Positions 43,064 through 52,772 of a stretch of 64,000 nucleotides of DNA are shown in pieces (the stretch's first letter is position 1; each line of letters starts with the position of its first letter). The stretch spans positions 31,286,894 to 31,350,893 of the forward strand of contig CM020618.1 of assembly GCA_009829735.1 (NCBI GenBank), in the 5' to 3' direction. Under the pieces are notes generated by a model. It did no database searches. It saw only the letters and a list, made by a program, of their open reading frames with translations, and was not told the DNA's origin. The position numbers and the translations under genes are program-made. This DNA comes from Pyropia yezoensis. Taxonomy: Eukaryota > Rhodophyta > Bangiophyceae > Bangiales > Bangiaceae.

Positions 43064-43159
43064 GACTTAGGTTTCTAAGTCAAATCAGACTTAGGTTTCT
43101 AAGTCGAACTAAGCTTAGGTAACTAAGTAGAGCTAAGCTTAGGTAACTAAGTAAAACCT
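43064..43159. repeat. Four 24-bp tandem repeats, each a small hairpin
   Basis: Units start at 43064, 43088, 43112 and 43136. The first two contain GACTTAGGTTTCTAAGTC, the last two CTTAGGTAACTAAG, each with complementary CTTAG/CTAAG arms. The loop-side changes preserve arm pairing. They lie in the non-coding stretch between the pol stop and the 3' end of the antisense ORF. Possible RNA or protein-binding signals. Confidence 0.85.
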
Positions 43160-43463
43160 GAACCTTAATAAGTTAACTTAAAGGTGAAGGCTAACTCCGA
43201 TAATATCGAAGTAACTAGAGAGCTTACACGGGAGGATGACCTCCCCAAGCCAAGACACCAAGTGAGGGAGGATGACCTCCCCAAGCATGAACCTACCGGA
43301 AGAAGTTGGACGGGAGGCAAGGCACCACTGAGCCAAAAGGGGTACTCCCCAGGGCAGCAAACAGAGGCAAGCAATGCCCCCAAAGGGGATGAGTTCATAC
43401 TCACTACTACCCGGCTACCATAAGGGTTGCCGGGGCCCTCTCCCGCACAAACAATAGCACTCC

Positions 43464-45911
43464 TCAGTGGGTAGACCCACTGCCCGAGGGAGGCCACTCA
43501 CGCGTAAGCGCGTAGACCTCCGTGCTCCACCGGTCGGCAACGTCACGACGGTCGACCACCCGAGTTACCTCGGTGCATAGCTGGACGAGGGTGCTGCGGC
43601 CAGCCTCCACGTCCTCCAGAGCCTTCTGGAGGCGGTCCAGCACGCCACCGAAGCAACGCGCTGACCCAACCAGCGCAGCACCTGGGGGGATATCCCCCCA
43701 GCTAACAGAGAGACCCCCACGCATTGCGCGGGTAACAAGGGCGTCAACGCCCTCATACCAGAGACGGGGACCCCCGTCATGTAGGACAGGGGCGGGAGGT
43801 GACACTGGCGCAGCCAGAGGAGCCACAGGAGCCGACACGGCTACCACCGGAGCCGGTGGCACCTGATACGAGGCCCGGTAGGACCCTACCGAAGGGGCTC
43901 CACCGTAACCACGGCGGTACTCCGCCCGACGACGGGACACCTCACGCTCCCCACCCACAGAGCCCCTCTCTCGGGGACGACGGCCAACCGCCGCCGGCAT
44001 CGGGTTACCGAACCACGGAGCAAGGACCTGAAGAGGGTCATGGATAACCATGGGAATACCCAGGTCAGCAACAGCCTCGGTGGATGCCCACCCATGGCAA
44101 CTGGGCTCACCCGGCTGAGTACGCCGGACACGCAACGAGTGACGAGGCAAGGGGGAAGCCTCAGCCTGCGGGTCCCGGTACTGGGGAAGGGCCAATACCC
44201 CAGCCCAGTTCACGGCATCGTGAACAGCCAGCAGGGCTTCGAACTCCCGGGCCAACCCGGTCTTGGCGGCTATCAGATCCACGCCCAACTGCGCGATGTG
44301 CCGACGGACACCCGTCGGAAGATGAAACAGACGACCCTGCCGGCGGACGGACAGCAAGAAGGAGGAAGCCTGCCCGAGGGTAACCTCAAGGGTGAAGGTA
44401 CCCTGCAACGGGTGGACCGGTCGCGAGGCCAACACACTCCCGAAGTAGCGAAGACAGGAGCCGGTGTCAAACCGGAAAGCAGGGGCGGGTTCCCACCCCT
44501 CCTGCCATAGCGGCGGGCGCACGGGAGTGTATACCGGAGCACGACCGTTGCCGGTCTGCAACGCACACGTTATATCCGTGCGGAACGCATCCGCCATGAC
44601 ACCATGGTTACGTCGCCAACTCGACGCCGACTTCAACCCCGCCATGGGCGGGTAGGGAGCCGTCAACGACAGATACGGGGGTTCCCCCGGGTAGTAGTCA
44701 AAGTCGGGATACCGACCGGTACGACCCACCGTCTCCCCAAACGCAACCGGCTCCGCCGCCGCCGCAATCCCCCGAGCACTAGCCGGGTAGTCAATCTCCC
44801 GCGGCAACGCGGGGGCAATCAGGTCGCAGACCCCGAAGTTGGGGTCGAGGTAGACCTCACCCCGTCCCACCCGGGTGCGCCAGAGCTGCGCATGCCGGTC
44901 GTCCGGCTGACTCAGGATCCAATGGTGCTCCACCCGGACCGCGGTCGGCTGGTTGACCAGCCGCACCAACTCCCGCTCCCAGCTCGGGTCCACCTTGACG
45001 CGCCGGGAGGATTCTCCACGGGGATGCACCAGGTGGAAGTCCACCCGCATACGCCCATCGGACTCCATCGACTCTTGCACCGTGAGGCCTCGAACCCGAG
45101 CCACCAAGTCCGACACCGACATGGCGGGTTGACCCGCCGCCACGGCGACGCCGCCACCCAACGGGGCAACCCGGGCAGGACCAGGAAGAATCGGGGGCGC
45201 CGGGGGACGCACCACCGGCAGAGGGGCCGACGTCGGAGATGGACGAGGCCGAGGAGGAAGAAGAAGGGCGGGCGCCCGCCCGGAGTAACTCCCGGTGTCA
45301 ACCGCCATGGGAGAAGTAGCGTCTTGACCGCTCGACACCCGCGGCACCGCAGGTATGGTACCGGCGCCGGCACCACCCGTCGGCGTAGCCCCCGCCTCGG
45401 AAGCAGAAGGCACTTGGACAGCCTCCGGAGCCAGAGCCCCGGCCGTGCGGACACCCGCACCGTCTTGACCCGCCGCACCGGGTGTCGCACAGCCACCACC
45501 ACCCGCGTCAACGTCGGGACCGCCTCGAGGAGTCACCGCCCGGACACCCGGACCACCTTGACCAGCCGGAGTCGGCTGCAGGTCGCCACCTCCGCCGCAG
45601 GGCGGACCATCTTGAGGTAGCTGCGGTGAGCCGGCACCGGCACCAGGCTCCATCCGGGCAGCCGGCAGAGAGGGGGTAGAAGCCGCCACGCGCGGTTGAC
45701 CGCCGGGTTGACCTCCGGCCGACGGCACCGTCGTGCCGCTGCACACGGACGACAGTCCTCCGGCCGACAGACGGACGGACACAGCAGGCGCGTCGTCGTC
45801 AGACGAGCTCACCCCGTAACGCGCGGCGTCGGGACCGACAGGCGCGTCGTCCTCCATCTCCTCCCCGATCAGGAAGTCTTCCTCCTCTTCAAGCACCTGG
45901 GGATAGGACAT
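43464..45911 (-). CDS. Large antisense ORF of the Ty3 element, 815-aa protein of unknown function (copy 1)
   Basis: An unbroken minus-strand frame from the ATG at 45911 (MSYPQVLEEEEDFL) to TGA at 43464-43466, opposite to gag-pol. Residues 1-45 are acidic. ~50-260 are Gly/Pro/Ala-rich and probably disordered. ~265-590 form a compact-looking region with normal composition (RMRVDFHLVHPRG, DPSWERELVRLVNQP, YLSLTAPYPPM, FRFDTGSCLRYFGSVLASRP, FTLEVTLGQASSFLLSVRRQ). ~740-815 are helical (VLDRLQKALEDVEAGRSTLV). No signal peptide, membrane segment or known catalytic motif seen. A homologous intact ORF at 47157-49526 has the same start motif and in-frame length changes, which argues it encodes protein. 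It resembles in position the antisense ORFs reported in some plant Ty3 elements, but I see no relation in sequence. Confidence 0.75.
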   Translation of the reverse strand: MSYPQVLEEEEDFLIGEEMEDDAPVGPDAARYGVSSSDDDAPAVSVRLSAGGLSSVCSGTTVPSAGGQPGGQPRVAASTPSLPAARMEPGAGAGSPQLPQDGPPCGGGGDLQPTPAGQGGPGVRAVTPRGGPDVDAGGGGCATPGAAGQDGAGVRTAGALAPEAVQVPSASEAGATPTGGAGAGTIPAVPRVSSGQDATSPMAVDTGSYSGRAPALLLPPRPRPSPTSAPLPVVRPPAPPILPGPARVAPLGGGVAVAAGQPAMSVSDLVARVRGLTVQESMESDGRMRVDFHLVHPRGESSRRVKVDPSWERELVRLVNQPTAVRVEHHWILSQPDDRHAQLWRTRVGRGEVYLDPNFGVCDLIAPALPREIDYPASARGIAAAAEPVAFGETVGRTGRYPDFDYYPGEPPYLSLTAPYPPMAGLKSASSWRRNHGVMADAFRTDITCALQTGNGRAPVYTPVRPPLWQEGWEPAPAFRFDTGSCLRYFGSVLASRPVHPLQGTFTLEVTLGQASSFLLSVRRQGRLFHLPTGVRRHIAQLGVDLIAAKTGLAREFEALLAVHDAVNWAGVLALPQYRDPQAEASPLPRHSLRVRRTQPGEPSCHGWASTEAVADLGIPMVIHDPLQVLAPWFGNPMPAAVGRRPRERGSVGGEREVSRRRAEYRRGYGGAPSVGSYRASYQVPPAPVVAVSAPVAPLAAPVSPPAPVLHDGGPRLWYEGVDALVTRAMRGGLSVSWGDIPPGAALVGSARCFGGVLDRLQKALEDVEAGRSTLVQLCTEVTRVVDRRDVADRWSTEVYALTREWPPSGSGSTH

Positions 45912-46483
45912 GATAACGGGTGCGGAGTTCCCCGCGCCCACAAGCCGTCGACAGCTACGACCCGGTACGGTGGGTTAACCGGGACGAGCCAGGGAAGCGC
46001 GGGCACCCGCGCTTATGACCACAAACGGCCACGAGAAGCGCCGCAGGCACGCGGGTCGACCCACGCCGCACGGGGCTACGACCGCGCTCCACCCAGGCAC
46101 CTGGGCGGGACGGGGCCACACCCACACACGGGGTAAGTAAGGGGGGTCACCCCCAACCGCCCCCACGCAACGCGGGCAGCCCCCGCACCCCACTCAATCG
46201 TCCACACGAGAGGGGCCCCCCTACCACCAGGCACCTGGTGGCGGATCCGCTTGCACCACCCCTCGGAAAGGGGGGGTCGTGAACAAAAACCCGCATCGGG
46301 AACTTAACGGTCCGGAAAACGGATCGTGTGTGTACCACACAAAGGGGGGCACCCCCCTCGGACAACCTCGAAAAGGGGTGTCTGTCGCGACGGGGCGCAA
46401 AGCCCCACCCGACGGGTAAACAGTCACGCGACCCACTTACATTCGGTAACCCGAATGCAACTCGACCCGAGGACGGGCCGAAT

Positions 46484-46497
46484 CTTAGGGGGAAAAA
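46484..46497 (+). other. Polypurine tract before LTR copy B
   Basis: The AATCTTAGGGGGAAAAA stretch runs directly into the LTR start at 46498; the equivalent lies before copy C. It confirms the plus orientation of this element. Confidence 0.8.
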
Positions 46498-46860
46498 TGT
46501 AGCAATATGGTCGGCCGTATTGTGACCCTAATATTGGGGGGACTACTTCTAATCCTTAACTTTCAATTTGAGAGTCCGAACTGGTCACGGTATCTATAAG
46601 TTACGTATGACCAGAGGGACTTGCATCTTGGGGTGGAGGGTAGTTAGTAGTGTCTCCGAGGGTTTATAACGAGGGGGCCGGTGGCGAATCCACCGCCGGC
46701 CAAGGTAGAACAACAAACCCCTCCCATTTGGGCTCCCATCTTGGTCCCGTGGCTTGCGCTCCAAGGACAGCAACCATGGCCTCCCGGTGACGTTGGTGCC
46801 GATCCCCCTTGGTGAGTGTTCCCTGAGAGTGGACGTGCGACGGATTCCTATTGTGCTACA
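46498..46860 (+). repeat. LTR, 363-bp family (copy B), shared by two units
   Basis: 3' LTR of the element starting at 33928 and also the left LTR of the short unit ending at 50480. The sequence after it is not a primer-binding site but internal 3' sequence (compare ACTCCGATAAT at 46870 and 43196). Confidence 0.92.
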
Positions 46861-47156
46861 AGATGACTAACTCCGATAATCTCAAAGTAACCTAAGGCTT
46901 ACACCAAGGTAAACCTTCAGCCAGGAGGCAAGTGACGGACCAAGAAGGTTGACCTTCATGAGTATTAACCAACCAGGATGGGTTGGGGAAGGCGGGAAAG
47001 AACCGAGGCAAGCCACGACTAAGTCAAACGGGGTACTCCCAAATGGCAGGCATTGGTATCATGCAAACGCCCCAGCGGGGGATGAGTTCATACTCACTAC
47101 TACCCGGCCACCATAAGGGTTACCGGGGCCCTCTCCCTCAAAAACAATAGCGCTCC

Positions 47157-49526
47157 TCAGTGGGTAGACCCACTGCCCGAAGGAGGCCACTCACGCGTAA
47201 GCGCGTATACCTCCGTGTTCCACCGGTCGGCAATCTCACGACGGTCAATCACCCGAGTTACCTCGGTGCATAGCTGGACGAGGGTGCTGCGGCCAGCCTC
47301 CACGTCCTCCAGAGCTCTCTGGAGGCGGTCAAGCACACCATCGAAGCAACGCGCTGACCCAACCAGCGCAGCACCTGGGGGGATATCCCCCCAGCTAACA
47401 GAGAGACCCCCACGCATTGCGCGGGTAACAAGGGCGTCAACGCCCTCATACCAGAGACGGGGACCCCCGTCATGTAGGACAGGGGCGGGAGGTGACACTG
47501 GCGCAGCCAGAGGAGCCACAGGAGCCGACACGGCTACCACCGGAGCCGGTGGCACCTGATACGAGGCCCGGTAGGACCCTACCGAAGGGGCTCCACCGTC
47601 ACCCCGGCGGGGCTCCGCCCGACGACGGGACACCTCACGCTCCCCACCCACAGAGCCCCACTCTCGGGGACGACGGCCAACCGCCGCCGGTATCGGGTTA
47701 CCGAACCACGGGGCAAGGACCTGAAGAGGGTCATGGATAACCATGGGAATACCCAGGTCAGCAACAGCCTCGGTGGATGCCCACCCATGGCAATTGGGCT
47801 CACCCGGCTGAGTACGCCGGATACGCAACGAGTGACGAGGCAAGGGGGAAGCCTCAGCCTGCGGGTCCCGGTACTGGGGAAGGGCCAACACCCCAGCCCA
47901 GTTCACGGCATCGTGAGCAGCCAGCAGGGCCTCGAACTCCCGGGCCAACCCGGTCTTGGCGGCTATCAGGTCCACGCCCAACTGCGCGATGTGCCGACGG
48001 ACACCCGTCGGAAGATGAAACAGGCGCCCCTGCCGGCGGACGGACAGCAAGAAGGAGGAAGCCTGCCCGAGGGTAACCTCAAGGGTGAAGGTACCCTGCA
48101 ACGGGTGGACCGGCCGGGAGGCCAACACACTCCCGAAGTATCGGAGACAGGAGCCGGTGTCAAACCGGAAAGCAGGGGCGGGTTCCCACCCCTCCTGCCA
48201 CAGAGGCGGGCGCCCGGGAGTGTATACTGGCGCACGACCGTTGCCGGTCTGCAACGCACACGTTATATCGGTGCGGAACGCATCCGCCATGACACCATGG
48301 TTACGTCGCCAGCTCGACGCCGACTTCAAACCCGACATAGGCGGGTAGGGAGCCGTCAACGACAGATACGGGGATACCCCCGGGTAGTAATCAAGGTCGG
48401 GATACCGACCGGTATCGCCCACCGTCTCCCCAAACGCAACCGGCTCCGCCGCCGCCGCAGTCCCCCGAGCACTAGCCGGGTAGTCAACCTCCCGCGGCAA
48501 CGCGGGGGCAATCAGGTCGCAGACCCCGAAGGCGGGGTCGAGGTAGACCTCACCCCGTCCCACCCGGGTGGGCCAGAGCTGCGCGTGCCGGTCGTCCGGC
48601 TGACTCAGGATCCAATGGTGTTCCACCCGCACCGCATTCGGCTGGTTGACCAGCCGCACCAACTCCCGCTCCCAGCTCGGGTCCACCCTGCCGCGGCGGG
48701 AAGTCCCTCCAGGGAGACGCGATTGGTGGAAGTCCACCCTCATCCGCCCAGCGGACTCCATTGACTCTTGCACAGTCATGCCTTGAACCCGAGCCACCAA
48801 GTCGGACATCGACATGGCGGGTTGACCCGCCGCCACGGTGACGCCGCCACCCAACGGGGCAACCCGGGCAGGACCAGGAAGAGTCGGGGGCGCCGGGGGA
48901 TGCCCCACCGGCAGATGGGCCGGCGCCGAAGGTGCACGAGGCCGAGGAGGAAAAAGAAGGGCGGGCGCCCGCCCGGAGTAGCTCCCGGAGTCCACTGCCA
49001 TCGGGGTAGATAACTCTTGACTATCACGCGTCCGCGGCACCGCGGGCAGAGCATCGCCGCCACCCGGGCCCGACGAGGGTACCACGGGGGCAGCACGGGT
49101 AGACTCGCTACCCGCCGCAGCGGACACACGAACCGGGCAGGCACCCGCGCCGTCTTGACCCGCCGTACCGGCCGGGGTGCCGCCACTACCATCCGCCACG
49201 CCGGCGACACCGTCTTGAGGTAGAGCCGCGCCGGCACCGGCGACAGAAGCCATCCGGGCCGCCGGAGGAGTAGCGGTAGAGGCCACCGCTGCACGCGGTT
49301 GTCCGCCACCCGACCGAGCCGTCGTGCCGCTACACACGGACGACAACCCGCCCGGCGCGCCTTCCGGGGCCACACGAACGGTCACCCGGTCGTCCTCGTC
49401 CTCCCACGAGCTCGCTAAGAAGCACTCGGCGGCGGTGGCAGAGACGGGAACCTCGTCCACCATCACCTCTTCCTCCTTCTCAAGCAGGAGGTCGTCCTCG
49501 CCCCCGGGTATCTGGGGGTCCGACAT
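47157..49526 (-). CDS. Large antisense ORF of the Ty3 family, 789-aa protein (copy 2)
   Basis: Intact minus-strand frame from the ATG at 49526 (MSDPQIPGGEDDLLLEKEEE) to a stop at 47157. The last ~530 residues are nearly the same as copy 1 (43464-45911); changes such as V/I, K/R and D/E near the C terminus are conservative. The first ~250 residues have diverged, with insertions and deletions that all preserve the frame, but keep the same layout: acidic start, GGLSSVCSGTT motif, Pro/Gly/Ala-rich linker. Survival of two diverged 2.4-kb frames without a stop, inside elements whose gag and pol carry stops, suggests coding constraint. Function unknown. Confidence 0.75.
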   Translation of the reverse strand: MSDPQIPGGEDDLLLEKEEEVMVDEVPVSATAAECFLASSWEDEDDRVTVRVAPEGAPGGLSSVCSGTTARSGGGQPRAAVASTATPPAARMASVAGAGAALPQDGVAGVADGSGGTPAGTAGQDGAGACPVRVSAAAGSESTRAAPVVPSSGPGGGDALPAVPRTRDSQELSTPMAVDSGSYSGRAPALLFPPRPRAPSAPAHLPVGHPPAPPTLPGPARVAPLGGGVTVAAGQPAMSMSDLVARVQGMTVQESMESAGRMRVDFHQSRLPGGTSRRGRVDPSWERELVRLVNQPNAVRVEHHWILSQPDDRHAQLWPTRVGRGEVYLDPAFGVCDLIAPALPREVDYPASARGTAAAAEPVAFGETVGDTGRYPDLDYYPGVSPYLSLTAPYPPMSGLKSASSWRRNHGVMADAFRTDITCALQTGNGRAPVYTPGRPPLWQEGWEPAPAFRFDTGSCLRYFGSVLASRPVHPLQGTFTLEVTLGQASSFLLSVRRQGRLFHLPTGVRRHIAQLGVDLIAAKTGLAREFEALLAAHDAVNWAGVLALPQYRDPQAEASPLPRHSLRIRRTQPGEPNCHGWASTEAVADLGIPMVIHDPLQVLAPWFGNPIPAAVGRRPREWGSVGGEREVSRRRAEPRRGDGGAPSVGSYRASYQVPPAPVVAVSAPVAPLAAPVSPPAPVLHDGGPRLWYEGVDALVTRAMRGGLSVSWGDIPPGAALVGSARCFDGVLDRLQRALEDVEAGRSTLVQLCTEVTRVIDRREIADRWNTEVYALTREWPPSGSGSTH

Positions 49527-50102
49527 GGTGAAACCAGGGTAGCAGGGGCGGCCCGTCGGACAAGCCGTCAACGGCTACGACCCGGTACGGTGGGACAACC
49601 GGGACGAGCCAGGGAAGCGTGGGCACCCGCGCTTATGACCACAAACGGCCACGAGAAGCGCCGCAGGCACGCGGGTCGACCCGCGCTCCACGAGGCTACG
49701 AACGCGCTCCACCCAGGCACCTGGGCGGGCCGGGGCCACACCCCCGTACGGGGAAACCAAGAGGGGTTCACCCCGAAGCCGCCCCCGCGAAAAGCGGGAG
49801 CGGCCGCCCCCATTCACTCGGTAACACGAGAGGGGCTCCCCTACCACCAGACACCTGGTGGCGGATCCGCTTGCACCACCCCTCGGAAAGGGGGGTCGTG
49901 AGCAGAAACCCGCATCGGGAAATTAACGGTCCGGAAAACGGATCGTGTGTGTACCACACAAAGGGGGGCACCCCCCTCGGAAAACCTCGAAAAGGGGTGT
50001 CTGTCGCGACAGGACGCAAAGCCCCGCCCGACGGGCAAGCGGTCACGCGACCCACTTACATTCGGTAACCCGAATGCAACTCGACCCGAGGACGGGCCGA
50101 AT

Positions 50103-50116
50103 CTTAGGGGGGAAAA
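50103..50116 (+). other. Polypurine tract before LTR copy C
   Basis: CTTAGGGGGGAAAA immediately before the LTR at 50117, matching the tract before copy B apart from G/A run lengths. Confidence 0.8.
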
Positions 50117-50480
50117 TGTAGCAATATGGTCGGCCGTATTGTGACCCTAATATTGGGGGGACTACTTCTAATCCTTGGCTTTCAATTTGAGAGTCCGTAC
50201 TGGTCACGGTATCTATAAGTTACGTATGACCAGAGGGACTTGCATCTTGGGGTGGAGGGTAGTTAGTAGTGTCTCCGAGGGTTTATAACGAGGGGGCCGG
50301 TGGCGAATCCACCGCCGGCCAAGGCAGAACAACAAACCCCTCCCATTTGGGCTCCCATCTTGGTCCCGTGGCTTGCGCTCCAAGGACAGCAACCATGGCC
50401 TCCCGGTGACGTTGGTGTCGATCCCCCTTGGCGAGTGTTCCCTGAGAGTGGACGTGCAGCGGATACCCTATTGTGCTACA
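50117..50480 (+). repeat. LTR, 363-bp family (copy C)
   Basis: TGTAGCAATATGG..GTGCTACA, 364 bp. Right end of the nested retroelement block. The following bases (CTCCA) do not match the left flank GGCGC of copy A. Confidence 0.92.
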
Positions 50481-50482
50481 CT

Positions 50483-50605
50483 CCACCGCCGCGCTCCATC
50501 GACTGGTGGCGGACAAGGGCACAGGAGGCCGCCGAGCGTGACGCAGTCTCCGCGGCGGTCTTCAATAGGCGACGCCTCGCCCAGTGGTACGAGGACCACT
50601 TGTGA
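50483..50605 (+). pseudogene. C-terminal fragment of an unknown protein cut by the LTR
   Basis: Directly after LTR copy C a frame reads RSIDWWRTRAQEAAERDAVS and ends RLAQWYEDHL then TGA. The Trp/Glu/Arg-rich helical composition is unlike the surrounding low-complexity DNA, so this may be the tail of a gene or element interrupted by the retroelement block. No matching N-terminal part was found on the other side. Confidence 0.35.
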
Positions 50606-51633
50606 CATCTGAGGGGTGCTCCGTTCATGGTCCGCTGAGGAGTACCATCCGCACCGTGTGCGTGAGATCGGTATGGGGGCCGGGGGGGGGGGGGGGGGGG
50701 GGGGAGGGGGGGGGGGGGGGAGGGGGGGAGGGGGGGGGGGGGGGGGGAGTAGGGGGGCGGGCAGGTGCGGGGTGGGGGGGGGCGGGCGGATGCGGGGTGG
50801 GGGTTGGAGGTGCTACTGGACAGGTTTCACCGTCGTGGACGGCCTCGGCGACAGGCGTCGACGACGGCAGCATGTGGAGGGCGTACGGGACGGCAGCGCT
50901 ACCGCCCCGCCCGTCCGTGTCGCCAAAGCGTGGGGCACTTGGACCCCGTGGCGGCCCGCTCACATCCCCCATCCACAACAAAAAACGTTCTGAATGTACA
51001 TCCCTTTTGCTACCTCACGTGCGCCGGCCGCGTGCACACTCCGCACGCTCGGGGTGGACGTCGCGCGGGGAGGAGGGGGCGGGGAGGGGACGACCCACTC
51101 CGTGACGGTGGACGACGCTTCGTCGTGGGCCGTGCAGGGGTCATCCACTCTGTGTCCGGTCGCGGGCGATTGCAGGCGGGGAGCCGCCCCCGGCAAAGTC
51201 TTTCACGGACGCGGCTGGCCGGATCCCCACCCGGCCGGGTCGCCGCATATCCATTATGCGTGCACCGGCCACCCGGGACGAGGCAGTCGGTGGAGGCGAC
51301 GGACGTGGCAGTCGGTAATTATATCAAAGCACGTTTAACTACAGTAGCTGGAGGGGGGTCGGTGTGCCAATAACGCAGACTTCATCGCATGACTGAGCTA
51401 GGAGTTGGTTGAAAGAAAAACCAACCAAGCAAAGGTGAGAAACCATCTTGAAACAAGCAAGAAGAAGGGGCGCCCGACCCGGCAGCGCGTCACCCAGCGC
51501 CGGGAGGAAAGGGGCGTGGGGCAAGCCAAAGGACACTGCCGCCCACCGGGGGGGCGGCCTCGGCTTGCAGGGGCGGCCGCCAAGTAGGAAAAGGGGGCAG
51601 CGTGCGGCTGGTGGGCTCCGGAGCGGCGGGCGG
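50606..51633. other. Unassigned DNA with a long G-rich run
   Basis: 50676-50750 is almost pure G and has G-quadruplex potential. The remainder shows no gene-like signal. An AT-rich patch lies at 51310-51345. Confidence 0.5.
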
Positions 51634-51712
51634 GCGCCGTCAGCCAGCAGAGATGGGTGGGGCGCCGTCATTCAGCAGAGATGGGTGGGGCGCCGTCACC
51701 CAGCAGAGGTGG
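51634..51712. repeat. Three tandem ~25-bp repeats
   Basis: Units of CGCCGTCA..CAGCAGAGATGGGTGGGG in head-to-tail order. Minisatellite-like. Confidence 0.7.
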
Positions 51713-52224
51713 GTTGCAACGACCGGCCGCAACAGGAGAAACGGTCAGGTGCGCGCGGCGGACCGTAGGGCCAGCCGCACTCCCCAGGCGGCGGGAGAGC
51801 TGCGGAGGGGAGCAAGGTGGCACGACCTGGCCAGCAGGCCACCCCGCAGATGAAACGGGTCGACCAGCGCCCACCGCCGCTCGTCCCGCCAAAATCCCGC
51901 CACTGCAAAGTCCGCAAGTCCCGCCCCAGCAATCCGGGCAATGCCCCATTCCCGGGCGTGTCCGCCAGGGGGGAACAGAGGAGGACAATCGATGTTGACC
52001 ATGCCGCAGCCACGACCAACGACCCACTTGCCACTCAGGCGGCCCTCCCCACGCCCAGATGGGGAGGGAGCAGCTCCCCCTTCCACTCCCGATTAACGGT
52101 TTTCCAAGCCCGTCCAGGGCCGTCACAAGATCGCAGGACCAGGCCGCACGCCAGGTCTCTGTCTTGCTGAATGCGGAGGTGCAGCTGATGGGGGTTTCTG
52201 GCGCCGGTCGGCACGTTCTTCGCC
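51713..52224. other. Unassigned intergenic DNA
   Basis: No recognisable gene. It would be the 3' flank of the minus-strand gene at 52225-52772. Confidence 0.4.
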
Positions 52225-52772
52225 TCACGGTCCCTTTACAGAGTCGGGGAGTCGCGGCTGGGAATGCAGAGACCTCACACCGCCAAACCTCTCTTGACAT
52301 GTTCCTACGTCTTGCCACACAGCCCGCAGGGCCAGCTCGGCAATCGCAACGGCCAGACCGTCGGCCTGGTTGAACGCCACCACAGAGGAGATTAGTAGAA
52401 GAGGCTCCTCGTCTGCTGCCGCCCCCCGCGGCGTCAGGCCCGATTGCTGCAGGTAGCGGCATACAGCCCGACAGGCAATGAGCATGGCAGACGGCACATG
52501 TTCCGCCGATACCGGCTCTTCCCTCACCGACGAGTCATGCTCGCCGCTGTCTAGGCGAGGAGAGCCGTACGTGTTGGCCCATTGCACCGCGATGAAGATC
52601 GCCGCATCAGCCATACCGCTACGTCTGCGCGATGCCGTAACGTCGTTGACCCGCGAGGAGGTGTTGCCGGGGCCACCCGTCACAAGGCTAAAGAACCGCA
52701 GCATGCGAACAAAGGTTTCGGCGGCCCCGTGAATAGCGCAGCCGTTGTACGTATGTATCGACCGACGCGGCA
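52225..52772 (-). CDS. Hypothetical protein, 182 aa
   Basis: Minus-strand frame from the ATG at 52772 (MPRRSIHTYNGCAIHG) to TGA at 52225. Composition is balanced, with plausible helices (AETFVRMLRFFSLVTG, ADAAIFIAVQWANTYG, SAMLIACRAVCRYLQQ, LAVAIAELALRAVWQDVG), unlike neighbouring low-complexity frames. Upstream the frame stays open to 53049, but that part is Pro/Arg-rich and less convincing. No domain recognised. It could be a complete small gene, an exon, or element debris. Confidence 0.45.

Larger units (their letters stand above)
33928..46860 (+). mobile_element. Ty3 chromovirus with antisense ORF between pol and 3' LTR
   Basis: Order on the plus strand: LTR (33928-34290), primer-binding site, gag with a nonsense codon, pol (interrupted in the assembly by a 500-N gap and a repeated 1.6 kb), hairpin repeats, a large ORF on the opposite strand, polypurine tract, LTR (46498-46860). 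Chromodomain at the Pol C terminus. Bases before the 5' LTR (GGCGC) are not repeated after the LTRs ending at 46860 or 50480, so the insertion has since been rearranged. Subtracting the duplicated contig overlap and Ns, the real element is about 10.8 kb. Confidence 0.88.
46861..50116 (-). mobile_element. LTR-bounded internal remnant carrying only the antisense ORF
   Basis: Lies between LTR copies B and C. It starts with sequence matching the stretch just before the first antisense ORF, then contains antisense ORF copy 2 and the ~590-bp region up to a polypurine tract. Primer-binding site, gag and pol are missing. Best read as a tandem LTR-internal-LTR array with a large deletion, or a minimal derivative retaining only the antisense gene. 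Confidence 0.75.

Noticed and set aside
44604-45620. 338-codon plus-strand frame opposite the antisense ORF, considered as an env-like gene
   Set aside because: Arg/His/Pro-rich mirror of the antisense coding frame, with no signal peptide or membrane segment; it is a shadow.
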